Part shown: piece after piece, positions 51,707-61,035 of the stretch
Numbering within the stretch: the first letter of the stretch is position 1
Layout of the letters: each line of letters opens with the position of its first letter
Made by a program: the position numbers and the translations under genes
Notes under the pieces: model-generated
Seen by the model: only the letters and a program-made list of their open reading frames with translations
What the model was told of the DNA's origin: nothing
Database searches by the model: none
Assembly (NCBI GenBank): GCA_943788825.1
Contig: CALSRT010000003.1
Span: forward strand, 340,650-404,649
Direction: 5' to 3'
Origin: UBA4582 sp002389265
GTDB taxonomy: Bacteria > Pseudomonadota > Gammaproteobacteria > Pseudomonadales > Azotimanducaceae
Length of the DNA stretch: 64,000 nt

Positions 51707-52213
51707 TTAGTAAATAGCGCCGTAGGTTTCGAGTTGTATCAAGTACAGGCGGGTATCAAATTCCAGTTGATGGTAGTTGGGCTGCATATGCCGGCACAGT
51801 TGGTAAAAACTCTTGTTGTGGTCTTTTTCCTTCAAGTGCGCCAGTTCATGCACGACGATCATGTTCAGCAGGTCTTCCGGTGCCTGCTTGAACATAGCGC
51901 TGATCCTGATCTCGTTCTTACTCTTTAGTTTGCCGCCCTGGACTCGAGATAAATAGGTATGCAATCCCAGCGCGTTGTTGACCACGTGAATTTTGTTGTC
52001 AAACACCACCTTGCTCAAGGGATCTGACTTTTTCAGATATTGCTGCTTAATATCCATGGTGTAATCTCGCAGTGCCCCGTCATTCTTGATGTTATGGGGT
52101 CGCGGATACCGGTCCAGCAGAAACTGGCCGAGTTGATCCTGGTTCACCAGGTGCTGCACCTGCGTCTGCAGATGTTTTGGGTAGGCTGAGATATATTTCG
52201 GGATAGTAGACAT
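51707..52213 (-). CDS. YgjP-like metallopeptidase (M48/DUF45 family)
   Basis: A 168-residue protein with the zinc motif VVHELAHLKEKDHNKSFY (HExxH plus downstream residues), then MQPNYHQLEFDTRLYL, the standard C-terminus of gammaproteobacterial YgjP proteins. The start is ATG 52213 (MSTIPKYISAYPKHLQ), since related proteins begin there; an upstream ATG at 52333 would add an unconserved 40 residues. It is probably a cytosolic zinc protease or a protein that binds unfolded substrates. It is convergent with the MFS gene (62-bp gap). Confidence 0.92.
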   Translation of the reverse strand: MSTIPKYISAYPKHLQTQVQHLVNQDQLGQFLLDRYPRPHNIKNDGALRDYTMDIKQQYLKKSDPLSKVVFDNKIHVVNNALGLHTYLSRVQGGKLKSKNEIRISAMFKQAPEDLLNMIVVHELAHLKEKDHNKSFYQLCRHMQPNYHQLEFDTRLYLIQLETYGAIY

Positions 52214-52388
52214 AAAGCCGGTCACGGTGGGTTGTGGCAATTGTTGACTGGTGTCTGCAGAGTATAGCCCACTGCGGCTCGAGGGTCTGGTCTGCAGCTT
52301 GATGCTCGAAAAAATCGGCTCGCTACTGGTCATTGGGGTGCGGAGTTGGTTACTCTGTCAGTGGATGGGCAGGTAATGTTCATCTAAT

Positions 52389-52433
52389 AGCAGCATTTCA
52401 TTTGTTAGCAGCATTTCATTTACGAGCAGCATG
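52389..52433. repeat. 18-bp tandem repeat running into the MDR gene start
   Basis: AGCAGCATTTCATTTGTT (52389-52406) and AGCAGCATTTCATTTACG (52407-52424) are followed by AGCAGCATG (52425-52433), whose last three bases are the candidate ATG at 52431. Copy-number change would move the leader of the reductase gene by 18 bp without touching its frame. Confidence 0.9.
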
Positions 52434-53495
52434 GTGTGGTCTATGAATCCCTCGATGAATTCTCAATGGCAACTCGCCCGCACGCCTCTGGCCGGTTGGC
52501 CGCAAGATGGCGATTTCAGCTGGCACGAGACTACTATGCCCGCGCCAGGGCCGAACCAAATGCTGACGGAAACCCTGTACTTGTCGATGGATCCGTATCA
52601 ATGGGGAAGGCGGCGCAGCGGCACAGAAGTCCCCGGTGAAGTGTGCCATGGGCGTACGGTCTCACGAGTGCTGGAGAGCCAGCTGGACGGCTACCAGGCA
52701 GGTGACTTCGTGTTCAATACCAATGGCTGGCAGAGCCATGGTTTAACCGGTGAGGGCATCAGCCAGTTTGGCTATATGGTGCCGCGCAAGCTTGACCCTG
52801 CCCAGGCGCCCTTGTCGACAGCCATTGGTATCATGGGCATGCTGGGGCTCACCGCCTATTCTGGATTGATGGTGCAATGCCAGCCGCGGGCCGGTGAAAC
52901 GGTGGTGGTCTCGGCTGCCTCCGGCGGTGTCGGGCAAGTCGCTGCGCAACTAGCCAAGCTCAGCGGTTGCCGTGTGGTGGGTATTGCCGGTGCGGCTCAA
53001 AAAGTACAATTCTGTCTGGAGGAGTTAGGGCTTGATGCTTGTGTATCACACCTGGACGATGATTTGTCGGCGCAGCTGGCGGCGGCTTGCCCCGATGGTT
53101 GCGATGTGTATTTCGAGAATGTCGGCGGCCCGGTGTTCGAAGCGGTATTGCCCGTGCTGAATAAGGGTGCCCGTATCACGGTCTGTGGCATGATTTCCCA
53201 ATATGGAAACACCGATGGCAAAAATGCCCAGGAAGTCTGGCGAGCCGCGGGGCAGTCGACGTTTGATCGACAGCAGGTGGTTGTTCACCCCTTGTTTGTG
53301 GGTAATTTTGTTGCCGACTATCAGCAGCGGTTTTTGGATGAAATGGGCGAATATGTGCGGGCCGGTCGCGTGTTTTACAAAGAGGATCGTTGGCCGGGCT
53401 TGGATCAGGCACCCGCGGCATTCTCAGCGATGCTTGCAGGTCGTAATTTCGGCAAGACCATCGTCGTCGTCCGTGATGATCCCACCCTGTCCTGA
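52431..53495 (+). CDS. NADP-dependent medium-chain reductase (CurA/PTGR-like)
   Basis: A 354-residue zinc-independent MDR enzyme of the leukotriene B4 12-hydroxydehydrogenase/CurA type, reducing 2-alkenals and 2-alkenones. LYLSMDPYQWGRR is the family N-terminal block. Cofactor binding shows VVVSAASGGVGQVAAQLAKL, VVGIAG and the VYFENVGGPVFEAVL (DVYFENVGG) motif. ICGMISQYG-like (VCGMISQYGNTDG) follows. Start codons at 52431 and 52443 are both possible. The tandem repeat abuts it. Confidence 0.92.
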   Translation: MVWSMNPSMNSQWQLARTPLAGWPQDGDFSWHETTMPAPGPNQMLTETLYLSMDPYQWGRRRSGTEVPGEVCHGRTVSRVLESQLDGYQAGDFVFNTNGWQSHGLTGEGISQFGYMVPRKLDPAQAPLSTAIGIMGMLGLTAYSGLMVQCQPRAGETVVVSAASGGVGQVAAQLAKLSGCRVVGIAGAAQKVQFCLEELGLDACVSHLDDDLSAQLAAACPDGCDVYFENVGGPVFEAVLPVLNKGARITVCGMISQYGNTDGKNAQEVWRAAGQSTFDRQQVVVHPLFVGNFVADYQQRFLDEMGEYVRAGRVFYKEDRWPGLDQAPAAFSAMLAGRNFGKTIVVVRDDPTLS

Positions 53496-53522
53496 CGGCT
53501 CAAGCGAGCGGGGTTGTCGATG

Positions 53523-54371
53523 TTATGGAGCCTGGGTTTCAAGTAAGGCTTGATATTGATCCAGAATGGGCAGAATTTTCTCTCGGGAAACTGACGGTAA
53601 AGGCAAGATGGCGCGGCTTATGCCGGCAGCTCGATAGCCGGCCAGAATCGCCGGGTCACTGGGAGCACCAAAAACGCTGACGCTCAGGGACTGCATGTCT
53701 CTGCCCGCACTGGCGGCAATGTGCCGCAGGCGGTTCATGTTGGCCTCAGCATCAAAGCCGTCCCTGGCTCGGGGCAACCAGCCATCACAGTAACGCACAA
53801 CGCGCTTGAGCGTGTAGTCTGTTTCGCCACCCAGAATGATCGGCGGATAAGGCGTTTGCCAGGGTTTCGGGTACAGCCAGCTGGCCGTGAAGTTGACGAA
53901 TTTACCCTGGTACTCGGCAGAGTCTTCAGTCCACAGGCGCTGCATCGCTAACACCTGTTCCTCCATACGGTGAAAACGCTGCTCGTAGTCAACACCATGA
54001 TGAGCCATTTCTTCTTTGTTCCAGCCGCCGCCAATGCCAAAGATGAAGCGCCCGGCGGACATTCGGTCTAGGCTGGCGACCAGTTTGGCGGTCACCAAGG
54101 TGTCACGTTGGGGCAGAAGGCAGATGCCCGTGCCGATTTTCAGGGTTTTGGTGGCGGCAGCGGCAAATGCGAGTGATACAAAAGGGTCGTAGGAATGCCA
54201 GTACTCCGGTGGCAGGTCAGCGCCCCCCGGCCAGGGTGATTGTCGCGAGACGGGTATGTGGGTATGTTCCGGGACAAACACCGATTCATAGCCCCGTTGT
54301 TCTAGTTCGATCGCCAGCTCGTCCAGTGGTATGGAATAGTCAGTAGCAAAAATTAATGCACCGAATTTCAT
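53523..54371 (-). CDS. LLM-class flavin/F420-dependent oxidoreductase (second copy)
   Basis: A 282-residue luciferase-like oxidoreductase. MKFGALIFATDYSIP is the start, followed by FVPEHTHIPVSRQSPWP, GICLLPQRDTLVTAKLVASLD and FIFGIGGGWNKEEMAHHG, matching the TIGR03619 F420-dependent style. The SPWPGG and HGVD blocks are common to that group. The start at 54371 has GGAG upstream. It is convergent with the MDR gene. Its presence beside another LLM enzyme at 31745 raises the question whether F420 is made by this organism. Confidence 0.88.
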   Translation of the reverse strand: MKFGALIFATDYSIPLDELAIELEQRGYESVFVPEHTHIPVSRQSPWPGGADLPPEYWHSYDPFVSLAFAAAATKTLKIGTGICLLPQRDTLVTAKLVASLDRMSAGRFIFGIGGGWNKEEMAHHGVDYEQRFHRMEEQVLAMQRLWTEDSAEYQGKFVNFTASWLYPKPWQTPYPPIILGGETDYTLKRVVRYCDGWLPRARDGFDAEANMNRLRHIAASAGRDMQSLSVSVFGAPSDPAILAGYRAAGISRAILPLPSVSREKILPILDQYQALLETQAP

Positions 54372-54556
54372 CGCTCTGATCTCCATGGTTGGCAGCTAAC
54401 AATAGACTTGATGACTAGACCACATTTGTCTTAAGCAAAGCAACTGTCGGTTGTCCTACTGACGCCAGATCAATAGACTGGACGCTACCTTCAGCCGTCA
54501 CCGTTAAGGTAAAAGTAAAATGTTTCGATGGGCCCTGAGTAAGTTTGAGATGCGCC

Positions 54557-55015
54557 ATGGTGAATGAAGTCACCATTCGGGCCTATCGGCGTGACGATCA
54601 GTCAGCGACGATCGACATTCACGACCGGGCCCGGCCCATTGAACTCCTGGGAGCGTGCGACGCTCGTGCCTTTGTACCGCTGATGGATGACCGGGAAGAT
54701 TTTGAAGAGTTTCTGAGTGCCAGAAAGCTAGTGGCGGAGCGCGGCGAGCAGGTGCTTGGCTTTGTGGGTATCGAAGACGACCAGGTGGGATGGTTATACG
54801 TTGATCCCGATTGTGCTCGGCAAGGGATTGGCCGGCAACTACTTCGACAGGCATTATCGCTGATCGATCAAGGGGCGCAGGTCCATGTGCTAGATGGTAA
54901 CAAGCCTGCGTTGGCGCTGTATCTGAGTGAGGGATTCAGGCGGTTTGATCAGTTTGATAGCGACAATCATGGCTATCCCTGTCGGGTCCTCATGTTAGTT
55001 CGCTCTGCAGACTAA
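54557..55015 (+). CDS. GNAT family acetyltransferase
   Basis: A 152-residue N-acetyltransferase. Strands and the acetyl-CoA loop are visible: VTIRAYRRDDQSATIDIH, VLGFVGIEDDQVGWLYVDPDCARQGIGRQLL (QGIGRQ is the pyrophosphate loop near residue 95) and VLDGNKPALALYLSEGF. It fits the YhhY/RimI-type small GNATs. Start ATG 54557 is preferred. The 3' end overlaps the GH3 gene on the opposite strand by 26 bp. Confidence 0.9.
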   Translation: MVNEVTIRAYRRDDQSATIDIHDRARPIELLGACDARAFVPLMDDREDFEEFLSARKLVAERGEQVLGFVGIEDDQVGWLYVDPDCARQGIGRQLLRQALSLIDQGAQVHVLDGNKPALALYLSEGFRRFDQFDSDNHGYPCRVLMLVRSAD

Positions 55016-56162
55016 CGGTGTCAGCCTGCAGGCGCACCAGCTTGCGTTTGAGTCTGATGACTCGCTCATATGCCGAATTAATGACGCCTTCAGCCAGGTG
55101 ACCCGCGGCCACCGCCGCGATCACTTCGAAGTTTATTTTGGCTGGCAGGTCTGAATCAGCCACAACCCAGTCGCCGGTGCTGACCGTCGCCATGCTAGCA
55201 TTCAAATCATGGCGTATCCCTTGGGGTTGCGCCGCCAGGGGGTTGTTCGAGAACATCAGTAGATCAAGGCCGGCTGTGAGGCCCTGAACCACCGTCTGTT
55301 GCAGTGTGTAGTGGCGGATGATGGCCCCCATATGCAGGTCGTCAGCAACGATCACGCCATCGAAGCCTAAGTCTTCCCGGAGAATGCGTAACCATTCGCA
55401 CGAAAATGTCACCGGCGTGCCGGCATCCACATTTTGGTGGATCAGATGCGATGTCATGACCGCATCGACAACGCCGTGACTAAGGAGCTGCTTGAAAGGT
55501 TCCAGTTCTGCTTCGGTCCAGGTGTGGGTGATATCCAGCAAGCCCGTATGTGAGTCACCACGAGCGCGTCCGTGGCCGGGAAAGTGCTTCAGGCAACCCA
55601 GTACGCCCTGAGAACCCAGGCCTTCCAGCATCGTTTGTGCGTAGGTTGTGACGGTGGTGACATCCTGGCCATAACTTCGATCCAATTGACCGATCGCCGG
55701 GCCCGATGGATCAGCATCCAGGTCGACGCAAGGCGCCAGGTCGAAATTAAAGCCCGCAGCCTGCAGCTCCTGACCGAGATCGGCGTAGTGCTGTTGGGCG
55801 GCTTTTGGGCTTAGATCGGCGGCAACTCGTTTCGCTGACAAGGTCTCTTTGAAGCCCTGTGAGCTGTCGACCCGTTGGATTTTTCCGCCTTCCTGGTCGA
55901 CAAACACGAACAACGGAAATTCAGTGGTGGCTTCTTGAATACCCTGTAACAGCTGGGTTAACTGCACGCGGTTAATGATGTTATAGCGATAGATAATCAC
56001 GCCACCGATCAATCCAGCTTCGGCCTGCTCAATGATTTTCCGGACGCCTGGGTCGGTCAGGGTGGTGCCATGAAAACCCACGCATACCAATTGTCCAAGC
56101 TGCTTGCGCAGGGTTTGCTGTAGATTCTCTGCAGGTGCTGGTGCACCGTTTTCAGGCGACAT
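54990..56162 (-). CDS. Glycoside hydrolase family 3 N-terminal domain protein (NagZ-like)
   Basis: A 390-residue GH3 single-domain enzyme. FVFVDQEGGKIQRVD and CLKHFPGHGRARGDSHTGL are the core motifs, the latter with the catalytic His/Asp dyad of beta-N-acetylglucosaminidases near residue 195. The nucleophile is Asp in VIVADDLHMGAI (SDDL form altered to ADDL). The protein is longer than typical NagZ (about 340) because of a C-terminal helical extension rich in Lys/Arg. It may act in peptidoglycan recycling. It starts at ATG 56162, inside the end of the TauD gene, overlapping by 11 bp. Confidence 0.87.
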   Translation of the reverse strand: MSPENGAPAPAENLQQTLRKQLGQLVCVGFHGTTLTDPGVRKIIEQAEAGLIGGVIIYRYNIINRVQLTQLLQGIQEATTEFPLFVFVDQEGGKIQRVDSSQGFKETLSAKRVAADLSPKAAQQHYADLGQELQAAGFNFDLAPCVDLDADPSGPAIGQLDRSYGQDVTTVTTYAQTMLEGLGSQGVLGCLKHFPGHGRARGDSHTGLLDITHTWTEAELEPFKQLLSHGVVDAVMTSHLIHQNVDAGTPVTFSCEWLRILREDLGFDGVIVADDLHMGAIIRHYTLQQTVVQGLTAGLDLLMFSNNPLAAQPQGIRHDLNASMATVSTGDWVVADSDLPAKINFEVIAAVAAGHLAEGVINSAYERVIRLKRKLVRLQADTVSLQSELT

Positions 56163-56997
56163 CGGCAATGGTCGTGCGATGCAGTAATCGATCATAACCT
56201 TCATAGCCACCAGTGGCGCGATGCAGTACCGAGCGGTTATCCCACATGGTTAACATGCCCGGTTGCCATTGATGGCGGTATTGAAACTCGGGCTGGGTTT
56301 GCCACTGGTGTAACTCCATTAACAGGGCTTGGCTTGCGTCATCACTCATGCCTTCGATACCGATAATGTAGCCAATAACCCCGTAAACGCCCTCTTGCCC
56401 AGTTTCCCGATGGCGGCGAATAAGCGGATGATGTTGGGTGGCCAGGGCAGTGTCGGAGGGTAAAATTTCCATGCTGCGATCCGTGGCCTGGTCAGCCTTG
56501 CCGTATGAACCCTCGTTGCCGTAGGCCCGTCCGGCAGAATGAATGGCCAGTTTGCCTTCCAGCTTGGCTCGCAAAGCAGCCGGCATCTGTTGTAGTGCCA
56601 AATGTTGATTGGCATATAGCGTGTCGCCGCCTGTCGGTGGAATGGTGATGCCGTACAAGCAGGTGGCAGCCGGCGGTGTCTTCTGAAAGCTCCAGTCGGT
56701 GTGCCAGGATTCCGCGAAAATTGGAGCGGTCTCTTGGGCCATGCGCTTGACCGCAATGATATGTTCTCTGTTCGGGATAGGGGCGATAAAAGGATCCTCG
56801 CCAAACTCACCAAAGTATTGCGAGAACCGCTCAAGATCATCGTCGCTCAAAGACTGATTCGGAAAGGCAACGACATGGTGAGCCAGCCAGGCGGCTCGAA
56901 TCTCACCGACGGTAGCTGGGCTTAAGTGCTGGCTCAAATCGACGTTGGTCACGGTCGCGCCGCAGGCCTGGCCGGATGGAGTAACAATGATGCTCAT
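56152..56997 (-). CDS. TauD/TfdA Fe(II)/2-oxoglutarate dioxygenase
   Basis: A 281-residue oxygenase that starts at ATG 56997 (MSIIVTPSGQACGATV). The iron ligands are in SWHTDWSF (HxD, residues near 111) and RSVLHRATGGYEG (distal His near 260), with GGDTLYANQHLAL and RLLHRTTI supplying further conserved residues. TauD, 2,4-D or alkylsulfatase-like substrates are possible. Its stop lies within the start of the GH3 gene. It is separated by 197 bp from an amidohydrolase gene. A third TauD-type gene is cut at the left edge of the window. Confidence 0.93.
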   Translation of the reverse strand: MSIIVTPSGQACGATVTNVDLSQHLSPATVGEIRAAWLAHHVVAFPNQSLSDDDLERFSQYFGEFGEDPFIAPIPNREHIIAVKRMAQETAPIFAESWHTDWSFQKTPPAATCLYGITIPPTGGDTLYANQHLALQQMPAALRAKLEGKLAIHSAGRAYGNEGSYGKADQATDRSMEILPSDTALATQHHPLIRRHRETGQEGVYGVIGYIIGIEGMSDDASQALLMELHQWQTQPEFQYRHQWQPGMLTMWDNRSVLHRATGGYEGYDRLLHRTTIADVA

Positions 56998-57194
56998 GGC
57001 TGAAATTCCGTAATGATTGCGGTTGGTTGTCTGTTCGGCGTGTTCATTTTCATATGGCGCCAATGGAGTTTGCACGGATGGCGCGCAGTATGCAACTGCT
57101 TACTGTTGCTGCTAGCTACAAGGGAATCTGGATGTCATTGCCTCCCGTCACTCGGGCAGTTTGATATCATCAACTGCCCAAGTGCATGTGACGC

Positions 57195-58907
57195 TTAGGC
57201 GCTGAGACGCGGATCTGCCTGCTGGCCGCGAACCAGTTTGCCGGGTAGTGCGCCCGTTGCCTGGCCATTGCTGTAGATGACTTCTCCAGACTTGATCGTC
57301 GCGATAATCCCGTCGGCACTCTGCAAGAAGCGTTTTCCTCCAGCGGGTAGGTCGTGCACGATGTGTGGTGTGTGCAACTTTAGCGCTGCAAAGTCGATAA
57401 TGTTGACATCGCCACGCATGCCCTCGGCCAACAGGCCGCGATCTTTTAGGGAGTAAAGCTCCGCTGGTTGACGAGTGAGCAACTGGATGGCCCGCGCCAA
57501 TTCTAACACGCGGCGCTCCTTTACCCACTTGGTGAGAACATAGACATTGGCGCTGGTGTCGCAAATAGAGCCGACGTGGGCGCCGCCATCACCCAGCGCG
57601 GAAATAGTATGGGGGTGATCGAGCAATGTTGGAATATTCTCCGAGAAGTTGGCAGCTGGGATATACACCAAGTTGTTACCGTTGTTACCCAGAAAGTAGT
57701 CATACAACCATTCTTCAGGCAGGCGGCCCTCACGTTCGGCAATGGCGGCGACAGAGTCTTCCTTGTTGGGCAGGTAATTGATTGGCTCTTCCAGCGGGTA
57801 CATGTGACGGAAGCGATTATTGAAAATCTCAACAAAAACATGCGGATGATCGTTGTCTTCGGCAAGAATGCGAGCCTTGATGTCAGGTTGCTTCAGGGTC
57901 GCGATTTTCTCGTCCCAGGCTAAGGATTCTAGTCCCAGAAAAGTCGGCCGTTTGTAGAAGCTGCTCATGGACGCCGGGTGGCCCATCAACATGCCCACGG
58001 GTCGTGATAATACCTGACCACGAATATCCAAGCCGTCTGCCTGAGCAGCCTCGATCCGATCCAGCTGTTCCCGCCAATGATCCGGTCGATTGCCAATATC
58101 TAGCAGCGTAAAGGTCCCTTTGGCGCCAGTCTTGCTGCTAGTTTCCCTGAGAATACTGAACTCGTCCTCAGCGTCTTCCCAGTCAGAGATAAGTTGGAAC
58201 ACATGGCCTTGAGCACCGGACAATGACTCGCCCAGTTGTTTAAGTTCGCTGGTAGCTGCCTGATAGGTAGGAATGAATTCGCCGTTGCTGCTGCGATGCA
58301 ATAGGGTGCGCGAGGTGGACAAGCCCACAGCTCCTGCAGATAAGGCGTCTTTGATTAAGCCTTTCATTCGTGCAATGTCTTCGGCGGTGGCCGCCTCGCG
58401 ATCAACGGCGCGCTGACCCATGACATAGACTCGTACCGGACCATGGGGCAGCAGAGCCGCCATATCGATATCTCGTGGTTTAGCGGCGAGTGAATCCAAG
58501 TATTCTGGAAAAGATTCCCAATTCCAGGGCAAGCCTTCGTTCATGGCTGAGCCGGGAATTTCTTCGACCCCCTCCATCAGCTGTACCAATACCTCGCGAT
58601 CTTGTGGACGACAGGGTGCAAAACCGACCCCGCAGTTACCGACAACGACCGTGGTGGTTCCCAGATTCGATGAGGGTGCTAGATGAGAGTCCCAGGTTGC
58701 CTGACCGTCATAATGGGTGTGCACATCGACGAAACCCGGCGTCACGATATGGTCAGTGGCGTCAATCTCTCGGTTAGCAGTTCCCTCAATATGGCTGGCG
58801 ATACGTGCGATAACACCATCGAGAATGGCCACGTCACCCTTGAACGGCGCGTCGCCGCTGCCGTCGTAAATTTCACCATTACGAATAATCAGATCATATT
58901 GCGCCAT
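57195..58907 (-). CDS. N-acyl-D-amino-acid deacylase/amidohydrolase family protein
   Basis: A 570-residue amidohydrolase. The opening YDLIIRNGEIYDGSG and TPGFVDVHTHYDGQATWD (metal HxH) are followed by VVVGNCGVGFAPCRP with the bridging Cys, and later LGDGGAHVGSICDTS with the catalytic Asp. These are signatures of D-aminoacylase-type enzymes (PF07969). The family removes acyl groups from N-acyl-D-amino acids or acts on related cyclic amides; the substrate is unknown. It is divergent from the GPH transporter gene, which may import its substrate. Confidence 0.92.
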   Translation of the reverse strand: MAQYDLIIRNGEIYDGSGDAPFKGDVAILDGVIARIASHIEGTANREIDATDHIVTPGFVDVHTHYDGQATWDSHLAPSSNLGTTTVVVGNCGVGFAPCRPQDREVLVQLMEGVEEIPGSAMNEGLPWNWESFPEYLDSLAAKPRDIDMAALLPHGPVRVYVMGQRAVDREAATAEDIARMKGLIKDALSAGAVGLSTSRTLLHRSSNGEFIPTYQAATSELKQLGESLSGAQGHVFQLISDWEDAEDEFSILRETSSKTGAKGTFTLLDIGNRPDHWREQLDRIEAAQADGLDIRGQVLSRPVGMLMGHPASMSSFYKRPTFLGLESLAWDEKIATLKQPDIKARILAEDNDHPHVFVEIFNNRFRHMYPLEEPINYLPNKEDSVAAIAEREGRLPEEWLYDYFLGNNGNNLVYIPAANFSENIPTLLDHPHTISALGDGGAHVGSICDTSANVYVLTKWVKERRVLELARAIQLLTRQPAELYSLKDRGLLAEGMRGDVNIIDFAALKLHTPHIVHDLPAGGKRFLQSADGIIATIKSGEVIYSNGQATGALPGKLVRGQQADPRLSA

Positions 58908-59081
58908 CGTCGTCTTCTATAGGTTTGTGAATGTATCTGTTCATTTATAGTCCTTTCAACGGCAAAAATCTAATCATTCAAGGAGTTTGACGCCCGTTGA
59001 AAGTGCCGGTGATCAAGATTGATTGACCATTGTCGGGATAACTGTTTAGGTGATGATGTGGCTATAGGCTTATTCAACGCA

Positions 59082-60902
59082 ATGTCTAACAATGAAATTG
59101 TAGTAGAAGGTGCAGTCGACGGCGATCTCAGTGATGCACCGAGTGGCCCTGAGCAAGAAGCGCCGTTACCCTTATTACTTAAGTTGTCCTACGGCGCGCC
59201 AAGTTTTGCCGGGGCAGCCATGGCAATCCCCATTGGTATTCATCTTACTATTTTCTATTCTGATACGATCCTGGTGCCATTAGGGTTGATCGCTCTCGTC
59301 AAGGCCTTGGCCAGGGCGCTGGACGCCGTCACTGATCCCTTGGTGGGCTGGCTTAGTGATCGCACCAAGTCGCGTTGGGGGCGTCGTCGACCCTGGATGG
59401 CCGTTGGTGCGCCCCTTTGTGCCATAGCGTTTTATCTGATGTTTACGCCGCCCGAACAATTGCGCGGCATTGATGCGGCGGCCTGGTTTGCCGTGACCTA
59501 CACCTTGTACTACCTGTTTCATACGGTCTATGTGATTCCCCACTATGGGTTGGGTCCAGAATTGACGCTGGATTATCACGAACGCACCACCTTATTTGGC
59601 ATTCGCGAAGTGTTTGCGGTGTCGGGCACACTCGTGGCTGCCGTTATGCCGCCTATCCTCATTAGTGCCTTGGGCGGTGAAAGAGAAGCCTATACGGGCT
59701 TTTCCGTAATCTTTGGTTGTCTCCTGGCACTGCTATATTTTAACTTGGTGTGGCGGGTTCGAGAGCGCCCAGAATTCATGGCGCGGCCGTCAAACCCTTT
59801 GATTCCAGGGGTGCGACGGGTCATGCGCAATCGAGTATTTCGCTTGTTGTTGCTGGTCTATTTGATTGGTTCTGTGACCGGAGCAATACCGGGCTTGATG
59901 ATGCCCTATTTCAATAAGTACATATTGCAGCCCGACAACCCCAATCTTTGGCTGGCGATTTATCTGGCAACCTATTTTGGCGCAGGTCTGATCTGCCTGC
60001 CTGGATGGATTTGGGCGGCCCGACGATTTGAGAAAAAGCCGGTTTGGTTAGTGAGTTTTGCCCCCGGCGTTATTGGCGGTATTTCACTATTTTTCTGGGG
60101 TGAGGGCGATATGATCCCGGCCTTGATCAGTTTGACTATCGCCGGTGCAGGTTTCGGTGCCGGCTTGTTTTTAGGCCCATCGATGCAGGCCGATGTGATT
60201 GACTATGATGAGCTCTGTACAGGCAAGCGCCGCGAGGCCCAGTACAGTGCCTTGTGGTCCATTATGACCAAATTCATGGTGATTCCGAGCATGTCGATTC
60301 CGCTTGCCGTGCTCGCCAGCGTTGGCTATGCGCCGAATATTGTCCAGTCAGAGGAGGTGCAATTGACCATTCGCCTGATCTTCTGCCTGGCGCCGGCGAC
60401 GGCAGCCTGTATCGCCTTTATCGCTGCCTGTTTTTATCCCATTACCAAAGCGGTTCATGAAGAAATCTGGGCTGGTATTCACGCGCACAGACGTGGCGAG
60501 ACCGTGACTGATCCTATAACGGGTCATTCTTTAATGCCGCCCGCCCATCGCGGTGTTGACGAAGACACGGGTTGGTTTCTGGACCATTTTAGTATGGGCG
60601 AGCTGCGCCGCTCGAGCGGCGGCAACATCGAGAAAGTGCGTCTGGAGATATCGCTGTATACGCTGGCTTCCATCGCTCTGTTGCTGGGATTTTTGTGGCT
60701 GCTGTTCGATGAGGTCGAACTGGATGTGGCGCCCGGGTTAATGGCCGTCTTGTATGTCGTGGCGATTGGTATCTCGTTGACGGCGAGCGTCTATCATATT
60801 GTTCGGCTGCGCGTGGTGGGACAATTACGTGACCATGAGGATAGTGTGGTGGCTTTGCATGTGAAGGTCAGTCGCACGATGCGCGATGGTGGCTTAGGTT
60901 GA
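59082..60902 (+). CDS. GPH-family (MelB-like) cation symporter
   Basis: A 606-residue transporter with about twelve main helices plus two extra hydrophobic stretches near the C-terminus (LYTLASIALLLGFLWLLF and GLMAVLYVVAIGISL). ARALDAVTDPLVGWLSDRTKSRWGRRRPW is the GPH signature in helices 2-3. QADVIDYDELCTGKRREAQY is a second hallmark. The C-terminal extension beyond helix 12 is unusual for MelB. The start is uncertain: ATG 59082 is chosen, GTG 59058 or TTG 59019 are possible. Divergent to the amidohydrolase, with which it could form a uptake/hydrolysis pair. Confidence 0.87.
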   Translation: MSNNEIVVEGAVDGDLSDAPSGPEQEAPLPLLLKLSYGAPSFAGAAMAIPIGIHLTIFYSDTILVPLGLIALVKALARALDAVTDPLVGWLSDRTKSRWGRRRPWMAVGAPLCAIAFYLMFTPPEQLRGIDAAAWFAVTYTLYYLFHTVYVIPHYGLGPELTLDYHERTTLFGIREVFAVSGTLVAAVMPPILISALGGEREAYTGFSVIFGCLLALLYFNLVWRVRERPEFMARPSNPLIPGVRRVMRNRVFRLLLLVYLIGSVTGAIPGLMMPYFNKYILQPDNPNLWLAIYLATYFGAGLICLPGWIWAARRFEKKPVWLVSFAPGVIGGISLFFWGEGDMIPALISLTIAGAGFGAGLFLGPSMQADVIDYDELCTGKRREAQYSALWSIMTKFMVIPSMSIPLAVLASVGYAPNIVQSEEVQLTIRLIFCLAPATAACIAFIAACFYPITKAVHEEIWAGIHAHRRGETVTDPITGHSLMPPAHRGVDEDTGWFLDHFSMGELRRSSGGNIEKVRLEISLYTLASIALLLGFLWLLFDEVELDVAPGLMAVLYVVAIGISLTASVYHIVRLRVVGQLRDHEDSVVALHVKVSRTMRDGGLG

Positions 60903-61035
60903 GCAGACGTTTGCCTATCGCGAGGCAATCCCCGCATCTCTGCAGCGTTAGTGTTGAAGCAGTGCGGCGTAAGCTCGCGCAAACAAGGTTTAATCGAATC
61001 TTTGTCAAAAATTTTTCTACTGTACATTTAATTGG

